Source of the DNA: Plasmodium malariae
Taxonomy: Eukaryota > Apicomplexa > Aconoidasida > Haemosporida > Plasmodiidae
Length of the DNA stretch: 64,000 bases
Assembly: GCF_900090045.1 (NCBI RefSeq)
Contig: NC_041785.1
Coordinates: 1,426,001-1,490,000, forward strand
Direction of reading: 5' to 3'
Position numbers and translations under genes: made by a program. Of this stretch, positions 10,791 to 23,300 are shown piece by piece (positions within the stretch are counted from its first letter, which is position 1; every line of letters begins with the position of its first letter). The notes under the pieces are model-generated. The model did no database searches and was not told where the DNA came from. It saw only the letters and a list, made by a program, of their open reading frames with translations.

Positions 10791-11978
10791 TTAATAAAAC
10801 TCGTTAAATAGTTCATTATCTATGGAATTTTCAAAATCGTTTTGTAATAAATTTTCCTTTTCATAAGGGGAAGATGCTCTCTTTTGATTGCCTTTATTTT
10901 TGAATGTATAATTTAATGAGTTATCTACTTCTAACTTCTTATTTAAGTCGTTGTTTGTGTCTTTTAATAATTTATTTTCTTCCATTAACTTACTAAAATT
11001 GGAGTTCAATTCATTTAAGCTCGACGTAAATTTTTTTAGTTTCCTATTTAAAAATTTATTTTCATTTTTTAATTTTTCCATTTTCTGTAATAGTAATTTA
11101 TTCCTATTTTCCAACTCTTCAATCTTTTTATGCTTCAATAAAAGAAGGTCCTTCTCCCCTTCATTTATATATTCACTTAAGGAGCAAAAGTTCATGTAGT
11201 TTCTTCTTGTCAGCTCCTTTAGGTAATATTTGCAATTTGGACATTCCATACCAAATGCCACTAATAAATCTTCATCATTATCATTTATTTTGGCTAATTT
11301 CTCATCAATATTATCAGTATGAATAAAATTAATATTTTCATTAACATTAACTTTGTTTAAATAGATATTATTACAATTTGTACTATTTTCTGTGTTCTCA
11401 ATACTAACATGTGAACTCAACTCCTTTGTATCATTTACCAGTCCACTATGTTTTAAGGTCTTTTTTTTTTTTGAAATACTACTGTCTGTCAATTCATTTG
11501 GTAGCAGCGCCTCATTTAGATCTTCTGGAGATGGGAAAATGTCCAAATAACTATTTATGGATATATTACTATTAGAAACACTTTCAGCTTTTCTCTTTTT
11601 CTTTTTTTCCCGTTTGTGCAATTTATCTCTTTTGTTATCATTAAATATGTCCTCAAGAAACAACATATCATCATTCTTTTTAGATTCATTTATTGCCTTG
11701 TTTTTTCGTATTTTTTTCATATTAGGAGTTTTGCTCTTTTGTCTTCTTCTACTCGGTATTTCATTATTATCTTGTGAAACGAAGAAAGGTGTTCTATCCT
11801 CTATTTCATCTAATGTATTTTTCTTTATATTATCCCTCTGATTTATTCTTTCATCATTTTTATCATTATTCCTCCAAATTATTTTCTCATCTCTTTTTGC
11901 ACATCCATCATTGTTGCTAATCATCATAATATCAAGCATATCGAATGAAAAACTTGCGTTTGTATTATCATTTTCCAT
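10791..11978 (-). CDS. Coiled-coil protein with CxxC motif, unknown function
   Basis: Single exon, 395 residues. The N-terminal 230 residues are polar, Lys/Asn/Ser-rich and probably disordered, with several basic clusters (RRRQKSK, KREKKKKRK) that could act as nuclear localisation signals. A conserved-looking core starts near residue 240 with FGMECPNCKYY. It is followed by a heptad coiled coil of about 80 residues (about 275-355, many Leu/Lys/Glu/Asn). The single Cys pair plus a later Cys could bind zinc with a partner chain; that is inference. No family is recognised. It converges on the DNA polymerase gene. A nuclear or cytoskeletal scaffold is the safest guess. Confidence 0.8.
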   Translation of the reverse strand: MENDNTNASFSFDMLDIMMISNNDGCAKRDEKIIWRNNDKNDERINQRDNIKKNTLDEIEDRTPFFVSQDNNEIPSRRRQKSKTPNMKKIRKNKAINESKKNDDMLFLEDIFNDNKRDKLHKREKKKKRKAESVSNSNISINSYLDIFPSPEDLNEALLPNELTDSSISKKKKTLKHSGLVNDTKELSSHVSIENTENSTNCNNIYLNKVNVNENINFIHTDNIDEKLAKINDNDEDLLVAFGMECPNCKYYLKELTRRNYMNFCSLSEYINEGEKDLLLLKHKKIEELENRNKLLLQKMEKLKNENKFLNRKLKKFTSSLNELNSNFSKLMEENKLLKDTNNDLNKKLEVDNSLNYTFKNKGNQKRASSPYEKENLLQNDFENSIDNELFNEFY

Positions 11979-13100
11979 TTCTTACCTATGATCTTACCAA
12001 AAATAAAATAAAATAAAAAATAAAATATTGAAATAAAATAAAAAATAAAATAATGAAATAAAATAATGAAATAAAATAATGAAATAAAATAACGAAATAA
12101 AATAACAAAATAAAATAATGAAATAAAATAACGAAATAAAAATAAAAATACAACACGCATAGTGTTGGGAATCTCACAATATTTCAGTCTGCTATGCCCT
12201 CATTTTAAATTGGTAATTTGTACCCATGGGTAGTTCAATCATATGTATAATAATTTTACCTGTTTCAATGCATATATATACATTTTACATTAATACATAT
12301 GTATACATTTTTGCATCCTTATCCATTTGACGTTGCCTTTTACGTCATACTAGTTAATCTATGTTCTTGGGATTTTAAATCATCATTTGTTCCGAATTCT
12401 CAAGGACGGGCGAAAAGAGCAGACATGCTAATACAGACAGACATACATAAATGCATATATTAATGTGGGCATACAAAGTTATGTACTTATATATTTATCA
12501 CTTAGTCAACATTTAAACATTCCCATTTTCCAATAACTTTGAAAGAATTTTATTTTTTTTTAGTATATGCATGCCAATTTAAATGAAAAAAGAAATTCCC
12601 ATAAACAGTTGAAGTTCTGATGGAAAAATGACTACTCTTATAATTTATAAAAAAATGGGTTTTTTAAAATATTCATTGCATTATAGAACAACAATTTGCT
12701 TATTAAAAAAAAAAAAAAAATTAAAATGTTAATTTAATGTTATTTTTTATTTTTTTTTTTTTTTTTTTGTCATTTACTAAAATTTTTTAAAATTTTATTA
12801 TACATACAACATATATGTAAATATATATATATGTATATATATATAAGCTTGTACTTACATATACACAAACAAGTATCCCTCTTTGAAGCAAACAAAAAAT
12901 GATAAATTAAAAAGAGCTTCTGATTTATGTAAAAACAAAGATACACAATAAAAATATGAGACAAATGGAATTAATATGAGTAAATGAAAAGTTTATAGCA
13001 CATGGGCCATATATACATATGTATACACCCTACGAACATACAGAATATATTTAAATATAAAAGCACGTACAAAAAAAAAAAAAAAAAAAAAAAAAAAAGA
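11979..13100. other. Intergenic region between two minus-strand genes
   Basis: It begins with a tandem AAATAAAATAATG-type repeat (11998-12145) upstream of the coiled-coil gene. It continues as AT-rich sequence with poly-A/T runs near 12700 and 13070 and a (TA)n patch near 12815-12845. No coding exon is supported. Confidence 0.6.
11998..12145. repeat. AAATAAAATAATG tandem repeat
   Basis: Roughly a dozen copies of a 12-13 base AAATAAAATAA(T/C)G unit lie just upstream of the start of the gene at 11978. It is a simple satellite within the likely 5' leader. Confidence 0.85.
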
Positions 13101-14294
13101 CTATTCCCTTTTAACATTTCTTAAAAATTTGAATAATAAAAAATTAATGTTGCCATCTCCAGCATATGCATGAAATATATGATCCGAACAATGGAGAGAT
13201 ATTTTATTTTCTTTATATGATTTTCGAAAAGAACATAAGGGTTCATCACTGTTATAATTATTTTCACAATTACAAAAAGTAGACTTGTCAGTTTTTTTGT
13301 TTATTGCATAATCTAATGTATAATTTAATCCTTCCAAAAAGGGTATAATTTTCAAAAAAATTCTGGTATAAAAAAATCTTAAAAAAAATGGTTTTGCCTG
13401 AGAATTTTTTTTATTTGAAATAATTTTAACTTCAAATATTTCGGAAAATAAATAATAATGGGAAGACAAATCAAGCATTATATGATAAAAGGTAAAAATA
13501 AAAATGGCAAAAAGGAATCCTAACAATACATCAGATGTATAATGTATAAACCCAATAATTATGAATGCATAAATAACGCAACAAAAAAAAGATATAATTA
13601 TTTTTAATAGGATATTGTTCATATAACAAAGAGAAAACAATAAAAATATCGTTGTTGAAAATGAATGACCAGATATAATTAAATCTGAACATACATAAAC
13701 TAAATTCATATTTATTTTAATTATTTGTAATAAATTAAATGCTAAATTCCCTTTTTCTACAGGCAAACATGTCTCTAACGTTGCAGGTAAAGAAGTGACA
13801 TATATAAGTATGCCCCTTAAAATATAAAAAAAGCCAAGCATATATAAAAATCGACAAACAATAGCTAAGGATAGATATATACTGTTAAATAAAATTAATT
13901 GAAGAAATGCTAGTGTTAACACAGCTATTAAATTATTTGACAAATTATAGGAAACCCATGTTGGTGGTTCTTCAAAAAAACTGTGTATTCGATCGCTTAG
14001 CGGTTTTGTGTATCTTTTATAGTACGAGTCACTATATATCATTAAAAAACCTTGTATAATCAATGAAATCAATAAAAATATTAATGCGAACATTAATTTC
14101 ATAAGTAATATCTTAAACAATTTCCATTCAGTTAACTCCTTTTTGTCATATATTGTTTCTTTTAGTAATATAGATATGTTACTCGTCTTCCGCTCAATAT
14201 TTATTTGATAATTATTTGTTCTAGTGTAATCTTTGCTATCTTCATTTTCTGTTGACGCAAAATCATAATTTTTGTCTAATTTGTCAATGTCCAT
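13101..14294 (-). CDS. SMS1: Sphingomyelin synthase (paralogue 1)
   Basis: Intronless, 397 residues, six predicted membrane segments. It carries the sphingomyelin synthase/PAP2_C motifs: PLSDRIH at 98-104, the RGILIYVT segment at 160-167, SDLIISGHS with His210, and HYTSDV with His251 and Asp255. These three residues form the family's lipid phosphate-transferase triad. The enzyme moves phosphocholine (or phosphoethanolamine) from a phospholipid to ceramide in the Golgi or ER membrane. The first 55 residues are hydrophilic and would face the cytosol. The C-terminal tail of about 100 residues has Cys pairs and ends with a block (HAYAGDGNINF) that the second paralogue shares. The pair is next to each other and in the same orientation, so it arose by tandem duplication. 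SMS1 is the name used for the P. falciparum gene as I recall it; the numbering of the copies is inferred from order. Confidence 0.93.
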   Translation of the reverse strand: MDIDKLDKNYDFASTENEDSKDYTRTNNYQINIERKTSNISILLKETIYDKKELTEWKLFKILLMKLMFALIFLLISLIIQGFLMIYSDSYYKRYTKPLSDRIHSFFEEPPTWVSYNLSNNLIAVLTLAFLQLILFNSIYLSLAIVCRFLYMLGFFYILRGILIYVTSLPATLETCLPVEKGNLAFNLLQIIKINMNLVYVCSDLIISGHSFSTTIFLLFSLCYMNNILLKIIISFFCCVIYAFIIIGFIHYTSDVLLGFLFAIFIFTFYHIMLDLSSHYYLFSEIFEVKIISNKKNSQAKPFFLRFFYTRIFLKIIPFLEGLNYTLDYAINKKTDKSTFCNCENNYNSDEPLCSFRKSYKENKISLHCSDHIFHAYAGDGNINFLLFKFLRNVKRE

Positions 14295-14699
14295 TTTGGC
14301 TTTTCTTCATTACAAAAATTTTTCCCTTTTGTGCTTTCGCTCGTTTGTCTTTTTCCCTTAGTCCTTTTGCTTATTTTATTTTTTTTTTTTTTTCAATTAT
14401 TCGATAATTTATTTACTTGGGAAGAACAAAAGAGGAAAAAAAAAAGAAGTAAAAAAGAAGAAAAAAAATGACAAAAAAATGACAAAAAAATGACAAAAAA
14501 AAAAAAAAAAAAGAAAGCTTATAATTAAATCATTCCTTAAGCAGTATTACGTATGCATGCCTTATTATATGTACTACAAATTTTACAATTTTGTTTCCGA
14601 ACAGTTCATATTTTTGGTATATACAAAAAACAAGCCCTGTAGAGCTGAAGTTTGCTTTTTTGTTTTTGTTTATATATACATATGTTTATACTTATATAC

Positions 14700-14736
<37 letters not shown>

Positions 14737-15666
14737 CGTATGTATATATATATATTTTTTTTTAGGGGTATATTTGTATATATACAGGTGTATGTATACA
14801 TGTGTGTATATACGTATGTGCGTATTTACATATTACACATTTATAAATTTATATTTTTATGTGTAATACACATATACAAAAAGTTAGCCCATGCAAAAAA
14901 AAAAAAAAAAATACATATATATATATATATATATATATATGTAACGTTTTTGAAGTCTTATATTTTAACAAAATAGAAGAGGCAAAAAATTGTGTAAATC
15001 GAAAGGAAATGCATAGATTAATGCTTCATAATAAGCCTATAAAAAATTAGGTTATTATATGTACATATATACGTAAACATTTATATGATAACATTAACGA
15101 CATGTTTTATTTAGACAAGCATATTTTGTAATGTAAACATTTAAAATGAAAATTAAAAAGGGTTTAATTTAAAAGAAATTCATAAAAATGTCAAATAAAT
15201 CAAAAAGGAAGTATATATATACATTAAGAATGTATGAGTATATATATATTCGAACACATAATTGTATGAATATATATTAACTATAATGACCAAATATGAA
15301 AAACAAAATAAAAGAAAAAATTATATGAAACATCGAATATTAATTTTAAAATACATCAAACATGATATTAATTATTAATCATCTCAACAAACTTTTTTGT
15401 CTTCTTTCATTGTGAGAAAGCGTTTAAAATAAAAAAAAAAAAAAAAATTAATTACATTTTATGAATTGTTTTGAAAAAATGACAAATAAATTGACAAGCT
15501 TGCATTGATACATATATATATAAGCAATAATATATATACGTAAATATAGTAATATATATGCGTATATGTAGAAATATATATGCATACATGTACAAGTATA
15601 TATGCGCATATATAGTAATATATAAGCGTCTGCATAGTAATATATATACATAAGTGGCTTCACAAA
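14295..15666. other. Spacer between the two sphingomyelin synthase genes
   Basis: Contains T/A runs, (TA)n near 14698-14735 and 14915-14942, and TATGTA microsatellites at 15520-15650. Frames through it are repeat-derived. It must hold the SMS1 promoter and the 3' end of the second gene. No gene is seen. Confidence 0.65.
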
Positions 15667-17929
15667 TTAATTCTTATTTCTTATTCCGCGATTGCATTTA
15701 ATTTTATGTAGTATATATTTTATGGTTGATAAACTAATGGTCCCGTTTCCTGCATATGAATGATAAAAATGTTCGCTAAAATCGTAGTATTCTTCATTGT
15801 TCACAGATTTTTTTCGAATTATTAGACTTTTTGAATTCACTGGTTTGCATGGACAAAAAGAGCTCTGAAGAAAAAAATTTAGATAAATAGGTTGCACATG
15901 TTTTTATCTTAACATTCTTACATAATGCTAACAAGCGGCAAATGCGTTCTCACGGGAAAAATTTATGCGCTCATATATACATCTATATTTCTTTGTACAT
16001 ATATATGAGTATAAATGCTTATCTTCGCGCATGCTCATACACAGATATATATGTATGTATTTATGTACTTATATATACATAGATATATACTTTGCAGACT
16101 TACCCATTCTTTATCATACGAGACCGCGACGTTTAATCTGTGGTCAAGTGCCTCTAAATTTCCGATTAACCAGATGAACAAATTATGCAACTTACATCTA
16201 TCAGTAAAAGATCCTAAATACCCAGAATTCTGGAAAAAAAAAAAAAGTAAAATGAGGGCGACAAAATGAAGGGAAAATATTACTATAAGTATAAGACAAA
16301 TGAGGCATATATGAATCATGCAAAGGATGTTTAAATAACTTAAATTTTATTTCTTTATGGTGCGTTTTTATCTCTCCCAATGCATTTAAATAAAACTTTT
16401 CATTATCATAATCGTTATTATTATTATTATTATTATTATTGTTCTTTTCATTTTTATCACAATCGTTATTATTATTATTATTATTATTATTGTTATTTTC
16501 ATTTTTATTATTATTGTTATTTTCATTTTTATTATTATTGTTATTTTCATTTTTATTTTCAGTTTTATTTTATTTTTTTGTGTGTATGTGTCTGGACCTC
16601 AAAATTTCCTCATTTATTTTCCTGTGTTAATAATACCTTAGCATAAAAGGATCTATGTATGGCATACCGTTTGGCGGCAATGTCGAGTATCCAATGATAT
16701 ACGAGAAAGAAGGATGCTCCGAATACATACCCCATTAATACATCCACTGTGTAATGAAATCTCGATATTGTTATTACAGCATATATACATAAACAATAAA
16801 AGAATATAACCACTTTTATATAAACATTTTTATCATAAAAAAACCAAAAGTATTTCAATATAGTTGTAAAAGCCGTATGCCCAGAAATTACTAAATCAGT
16901 ACACTCATATACTTGTGATGTAATTATTAGATATGCTGCGTGTAAATTTTCAAATAAGCTTTTATTCCTTAATGGTTGACATGTAGATATAGGGCAAGGT
17001 AAAGTGGTAACATATATAAATATAGATCTTACACAATAAAAACAAGATAACATCAATGTCAATCTAGTAAACATAGTTACTGATAATAAAAAGGGAAAAA
17101 ACAATCCAAACCTTATCAGAGTAAAAATTAAAAGAAATAAAATGCATCCATTAATAGTTCTTGTATTCAAGTAAGGAGGTAACTCATTAAATATTTCATG
17201 AATTCTATCTTTTAAGGGTGCATCTCCCATTGTATAATTACTGTCACTTAGTATTATAAAATAGCATTGCATTAGTACTCCAAATATACCTAATAATAGT
17301 GCATAAAATAAACGAATATAAAAAACTCTATATATTCTTTTTCTTGCTGATGAGTTTTTCACTTGTTTCATTCCTATGTTGTCATTACTCCCTGAGAAAT
17401 AGTCGTCTAAAAGGTGGGAAAGTGTATGTACGCGTGTATGCATGTGTTTATGTACTGATGTATGTACGTGGGGATGCATTTTTCCTTTAATTTCAAGATC
17501 GAACGTTCCTTATATGCTATAGCAAAAGAACACACTACTCCTTCACTTTTTCATGAGCACATGTACGAAAAAATAAATACATGTATATTTTTGCTCTCTT
17601 TTTTTCAATGTCTTTTAATTACCCAAATTATCTATTAGATCATCATCTTCTATATCAGATGAGGTATACAGACGATCTTTTATTTTCTCTCCTTTATCTG
17701 TAAACGAAGCAATGCGCTTGCAGTCCTCATCATTTACATCATGAATGTTTGACTTATGGTTGTTAACTTTATCCTTATTAAAGGAATTTTTTACTTCAAT
17801 TGAAAAATCGATATTTTCGCTTTTTGGTATGTTTGTATCATTTTCTCCAATGTTAGATGTTTTCTCTGTTTTATTATTTGATGTTCTGTTACTAAATGGA
17901 GAGCGTAAATTTTTATTTCTATCTGTCAT
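15667..17929 (-). CDS. SMS2: Sphingomyelin synthase (paralogue 2), four exons
   Basis: Four exons on the minus strand: 17929-17623, 17406-16637, 16229-16104 and 15864-15667. The phases are continuous (1, 0, 0) and the sites are GT-AG, giving 466 residues. The hydrophilic N-terminus of about 120 residues is longer than in paralogue 1. The core has PLKDRIH (166-172), the RSIFIYVT segment, SDLVISGHT-type motif (here TDLVISGHT) with His279, and HYTVDV with His320 and Asp324, so the catalytic triad is intact. Exon 4 encodes the shared tail (HSYAGNGTISL) and proves that the gene runs beyond the stop reached by simple read-through at 16610. The tail again carries closely spaced Cys (FCPCKP). Sphingomyelin synthesis in Golgi/ER membranes is the expected role. 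Confidence 0.9.
16412..16562. repeat. ATT trinucleotide repeat in SMS2 intron 2
   Basis: (TTA)n arrays broken by TTGTTATTTTCATT units lie between exons 2 and 3 of the second sphingomyelin synthase gene. The open frame through it is an artefact. Confidence 0.85.
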
Positions 17930-18679
17930 TTTTTTTTTTTTTTTTTTCAAATTCCCTTTTATGTTATCTTCATATTGTAAAAAAAAAAAAAAAAAAAAAA
18001 AACTCGTACTGAAGAAAGAGTGTTTCAAATATAGGAACAGAGAATAGCCAACGGATGTAAAAAATAAGAAAGAAAAAAGTTAGAAGAAAAAAAAAAAAAA
18101 AAATATAAAAAAAAATTCGATAAAAGAAGTAAAAAAGGGGGGAGAAAGAGAGAGACAAAAAAAAAAAAAAAATCAGAACAAAAAAAGTGAGGCCGAAAAA
18201 AAAAAACAAAAAAAGCGAAGCAATAAAATAAAATAACATAAAAAGGAGAGGCAAAAAAATAAAAACAAAAACAAAAAATGGTGAAAAAAATTGAACGACA
18301 TAAGATATGAAGAAGAAAAAAAGAAAATAATAAAATAAAAAAGAGAGAACAAATTGCAATTTTATAATCCTTATTAAACTTTTGTTGCACACATTTTACA
18401 TCAACCAAATGTTTATGTTAAGATTGGATTATGAAAATGTATGTATAAAAAAATGTGCACACATAGAAATGTTGAAGTTGCCCTTTAAAAATTAATACTA
18501 CAAAAAAAAAATTCTAATTTTGGAAAAAAAAAGAAAAAAAAAAAAGAATTACATTCAAATTAAATATATATATATATTTATACATAATTGTTAATTCTAA
18601 CCTTAATTACATCATTAATATGGACTTGAATAGTCTTTTTTTTTAAATATAAAGGTAGGAAAAAAAAACAAAAAGAAAT

Positions 18680-18711
<32 letters not shown>

Positions 18712-20300
18712 AGCAAAATGGAAAATAAAAAAAATAAAAAGGAAAAAAGAAAATGCAAAATGGAAAATAAAAAAAATAAAAAGGAAAAAAGAAAAAGCAA
18801 AATGGAAAATAAAAAAAGCAAAATGGAAAATAAAAAAAGCAAAATGGAAAATAAAAAAAGTAAAATGGAAAATAGAAAAAGCTACCATTAAAAAGAAAAA
18901 AAAGCTTTTTTTTTTTTTTATTCATGTTAGCTTCGAATTTGAACTAGTGTACATGTATAAACTGAAAAATATTAAAGCTTTTGCAATTTAGAACAAATTT
19001 AGGAAGACGTTATATTTACTTTTTATTCTTTTACATTTAATTGTTTCACTTCTTATTTTATCACTTTTTATTTTTTCACATTTTATTTTTTTACCTTTTA
19101 TTTTTACGTGTATTATTTTTTCACATTTTATTTTATTATTTTTTTTCCTTTTTTTTCCCATTTTCCCCATTAAAAGATAAATTAACGAATACTGAAAAAG
19201 GCAATTCAAAAAATAAAAATGCACGTCGAATACTGTTAAATGAGGAAACAAAACAACATCTCTAATTTTAAGTATTAATTTTTACTTATGTCCCTTCTCC
19301 TTTATTGTTCATATGTACATATAGGTGATTACTTAGATTACTTACATTATACCCACATACGTAAGCACATACGTACGTGGATAAGGTACCTGAATACGTG
19401 CGCAGATAACGTACGTACATGCGTCAACACATGCGTAAAGACATGCTCACACACATACATAGACATGCACAAACTTGTTCATTTATCTAATGATTTATTT
19501 TCCAGTATGATTATTAGCTCTTCCGTTGAGTAGTTACATTAGCGCGAGGGGAAATATACAGACTAAACCAGCTTACCCATTTTGCTATACACTAATGTAG
19601 AAAATAAAAATGTTATTTATGCAGTATTATTTATACAATTCCGTTTATACAGTACTGTTTGTACAATATTGTTCATACACTTTTACTTTCGAGCTGACAA
19701 ATGCACTTCCATTTTTTTATTTTCATGATGTTAGAATGAACATGCATAATGTTATTATACAAAGTTTAATATCTTATTTTTTGGGGGGAGAATACACAAA
19801 TTATTGTAAAAATAGAAAAAATATGAAAAAATGAAAATAGAAAGAAGTAAAAAGGAAAAGATTATATAATGTAGGAGAATGTAAGCATGTTTGTGTAACT
19901 ACCACTTCCTAACTTGTTTTCGTACATTCGTAGTGTGTAACTGTATTTATGTGGTATGTATTATATAAATATATATGGAACTTAGAGAAAAGACTCAGCA
20001 CTTTAGCGCATATACAAGAGCAAAATGTAAAACGTGAAAAATATTAACAGTGTCAGGATATTAAAAGAAATGTTTTTCGTTTTCGTCTTTGTCTTCGTTT
20101 TCGCTTTTATTTTTTTTCATTTCCTCTTTCGCTTGTATTTGCGCTGCGTCATTCTGTGAAATGAACCTACTGGATAAATTTTATCCGAATTATCATATAT
20201 TTTTATGGAGGAGCGAAATAGGGTATAGCGCTCTAATATTAGCGTTTACCTGAGCCTTCTTTTAGAGTTCTATATATAGCACATTTCATTTCCTTTGTTC
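17930..20300. other. Intergenic region with possible unannotated exons
   Basis: Upstream of SMS2 the sequence is A-rich low complexity (17930-18350). A tandem GGAAAATAAAAAAAGCAAAAT repeat fills 18660-18890. Three spots look more coding-like. One is a short ATG frame ending at a GTATGTATA donor (about 18409-18440, +). Another is an open segment at about 19162-19265 (+) ending LLNEETKQHL. The third is a short + frame at about 19498-19520 after a good acceptor. I could not join them with consistent phases. 19300-19480 is ACATAC-type microsatellite. Confidence 0.4.
18660..18890. repeat. A-rich tandem repeat with about 19-20 base unit
   Basis: Repeated units GGAAAATAAAAAAAGCAAAAT and a longer variant with GGAAAAAAGAAAATGC occur about ten times. 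The Phe-rich minus frames through it have no other support. Confidence 0.85.
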
Positions 20301-23300
20301 TTAGGACGCATTTTCTCTTTTTAAAACATCTAAGTCTTCATTTGAATAATAGTTAAGGTGCATTATAGCTTCGTAATTTTCTCTATTCTTTTCATTCGTA
20401 TCCTAAAAATAGGAAAAGAATTATGAGGAGTTATCTTGTTGTTATATAGTTTCTCAAATTGTGGGAAGTGTATTTCTCGCGCATATTATATTATGCGCTC
20501 CTTTGGATTCGTTTATCCGTCTGTCCGTTTGTTTATTAGTCCATCTATTCGATCATTATACCACTCGTTTACTTATCTACTCATTTTTTATTTCATTTAA
20601 TGGTTTGGTTTTATCGTTTAGTGGTAGTACCATTAAGTCTTCAATTTCCTTTTTCAATATTTCAAATTTTTGAAATTTGAGGCGCAAGGCATTATTCAGT
20701 ATTTCGTTTTGCTCAGGATCTACAGACTCCTTCCACTTGCTTAGCTGAACGAGGCGAAGATATGAATGAAAGAGTTATGAAGCGATAACCAAATAGTGAT
20801 ACAATTGTTTTATAAAATGCACATATAATAAGAGCAAACAGATATTAACTATCAGTGCTTTTAAAATGCTTCTGTCCTGTTTTAGTTTTCTTAAACCTCT
20901 AAGTTGTTAATTTCAAGGGTTTCATTTTTTAATTTTATCTTCGTCTCTAAAAAGTAATTCTAAGAAATAGGAGAAAGAAGATAGCAAAAAGTTGGCTGGA
21001 AGTGGTAATGCGCTTTTGGCTTTGCAGGTGTTTCATGTCGACATATGGTTGTGTATATGCATTCATATGTAAATATATTTATGAATACATGCTTATGTAC
21101 GTACATACATGCATGTACACATACATAAAGTCACGTCAGTGTAGTTTCCCCTTTTTACCTCTAATAACAACCCCTGCAGGTGCTCGTACAACCTCATTGC
21201 ATTTTGATTGTAAACATTTTCATATTCCGCTGAAATTTTTGACAAGAGCATTTTTTTTATATCTGCTTCTAATTTTAATTCTGTTAGAACTTTTTGTTGC
21301 TTCTTTCTTTTTTCTTTTATTCTTTTCAAATCATTTTTTAGTTTTTCATAATCAGTAGTGTTCTTTTCTAGTAGCATTACATCCTTGTTGAGCATTTCTA
21401 ATTTTTCTGGAATAAAACAAAATGAAATTCACAATAATAGTTAAAATGGAACCCTACTTACATCTACGTATCTGTACATTACAAATTATATTGACCCAAT
21501 ATAATCAAAACAGAACTTGAACTTTGTTATATTTATTACTTCTATGAACTTCTATGCTCTTTTTTAGCTCTTCTAAATTTTTTCTCTTAGACAAAAAAAT
21601 TTTCTTCTTGTTAAGCTTTTCATCCTAACACGTTTGATTAGGTTTAAGCGTCAACAGAAAAAAAAGGAAAATGAGAATTAAAATGAAAAAAAAAAAAAGA
21701 AAAAGAAAAAAAAAAAGGAAAAAATTAAGGAAAAAATTAAGGAAAAAATTAAGGAAAAAATTAAGGAAAAAATAAATGAAAAAATAAAGGAAAAAATAAA
21801 GAAAAAAATAAAGAAAAAAATAAAGTAAAAAATAAGTTTTGGATAAGGATGATAATAAAGATAAAGACCATAATGTCACATTTATGTAACTGTATGGGTG
21901 TTAAAATTGAAGGCAGAAAGAAGGTAACACTAGAAAAGCTACATCACCCAAGTATTTGAACTAACTTCTAATTTTTGAATTATCTCCAGTTGGTCATCTA
22001 ATATTACTGTAAAGTAGCTCTGTATGTTTAGGACCTTTTCGTTATGTTCTGTAAGAATATTTCTTTTTTTGAAATTTTTTTTTTTTTTTTTTTATTTGTA
22101 TTTTCCCAGGGATGGATATACACATTTATGTATGTATACACATTTAGTTTAAAAAATAAGACGCGATTTATAACTATACTTGATGGTCTCGTTTTTTTTC
22201 TTCTGCAAATTAAATATAATCTTTTGTCTTTTTCTGTCCAATTTCTCCCTTTCCTAAGAATGCATCAAATAGTGGAGGAAACCTTAACAGTTGTCAATTT
22301 TTCTTTTTATTTTTCGCTCTTTTTGTATTTCATTTGCTCTTGTATACTCCCTTTTGCTATCTTTTTTTCTATTTTTTTTTTCCTTTTTTTGTCAATTTTC
22401 TGTTAATTTTTCAAAAGGAGTTTCTTCTCACCAGGCTAATTTTTTGGGTATAATTTTCCCTTAATTTCTTTAGACTTCTGGTAAACTTTCTATTAATTTC
22501 ATCTAATATTTGGTTCTTCGACAAAACAATAGAATTCAAGTTGTTCAAGTGCTGAATATTCGTGAATGTTGCTAATTTATTATAGTCTTTGTTTGTCTGA
22601 TGCCTTTTCTTTTCTTCCCTTTAAAAATTAACAAACGGTTGGAACATCTTATTTGTAAAAATGCACTTAAAATGTTATTATTATTATTTTTTTTTTTTTT
22701 TCACTTTTAAATATGCCTATAAGTATGTGCATTTTTCTAAGTTAAACTATTCGCATTCTTTCTTTCTCTTCTTGTTCTTCTTATGCATATGTTTGTTTGT
22801 AAGTCATTTTAAGTAGAAGCAGTTATACTCGGAGTTCCTGGCATAGGTATGTAATTCTATTTCATTTTTTGTTAAGTTGTTCAGAAACGTTTCATAGCAT
22901 TTAAGCACATATCTATTTATAATATTATCAATTTTTCTAGAAGAGAGAAGATTGTGTGACTTATTTTCCTCTAATTCAATTTCTTTATTTTTTAAGTCTA
23001 ATTTTAGTATCTGAATGGTGTAGGGAACACGAAAAAAGTGAAAATGAAGGGAGCAAGTTGAATTCATAGCCTAAAAATGGAATTGCGTTTGCTTGCGCAC
23101 TTATTTTTACCCTTACGTTTGTAATTTTTTATTTTATTACTTATTTTTTATTTTATTACTTATTTTTTATTTATTACTTATTTTTTATTTATTACTTATT
23201 TTTTATTTATTACTTATTTTTTATTATATTATTTATTTTTTATTTTATTATTTATTTTTTATTTTATTATTTATTTTTTTTCATTCCTTTGATCACTTTT

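Noticed and set aside
16610..16636. C-terminus VLLTQENK for SMS2 by read-through
   Set aside because: A GTATTA donor precedes it, and downstream exons restore the tail shared with SMS1.
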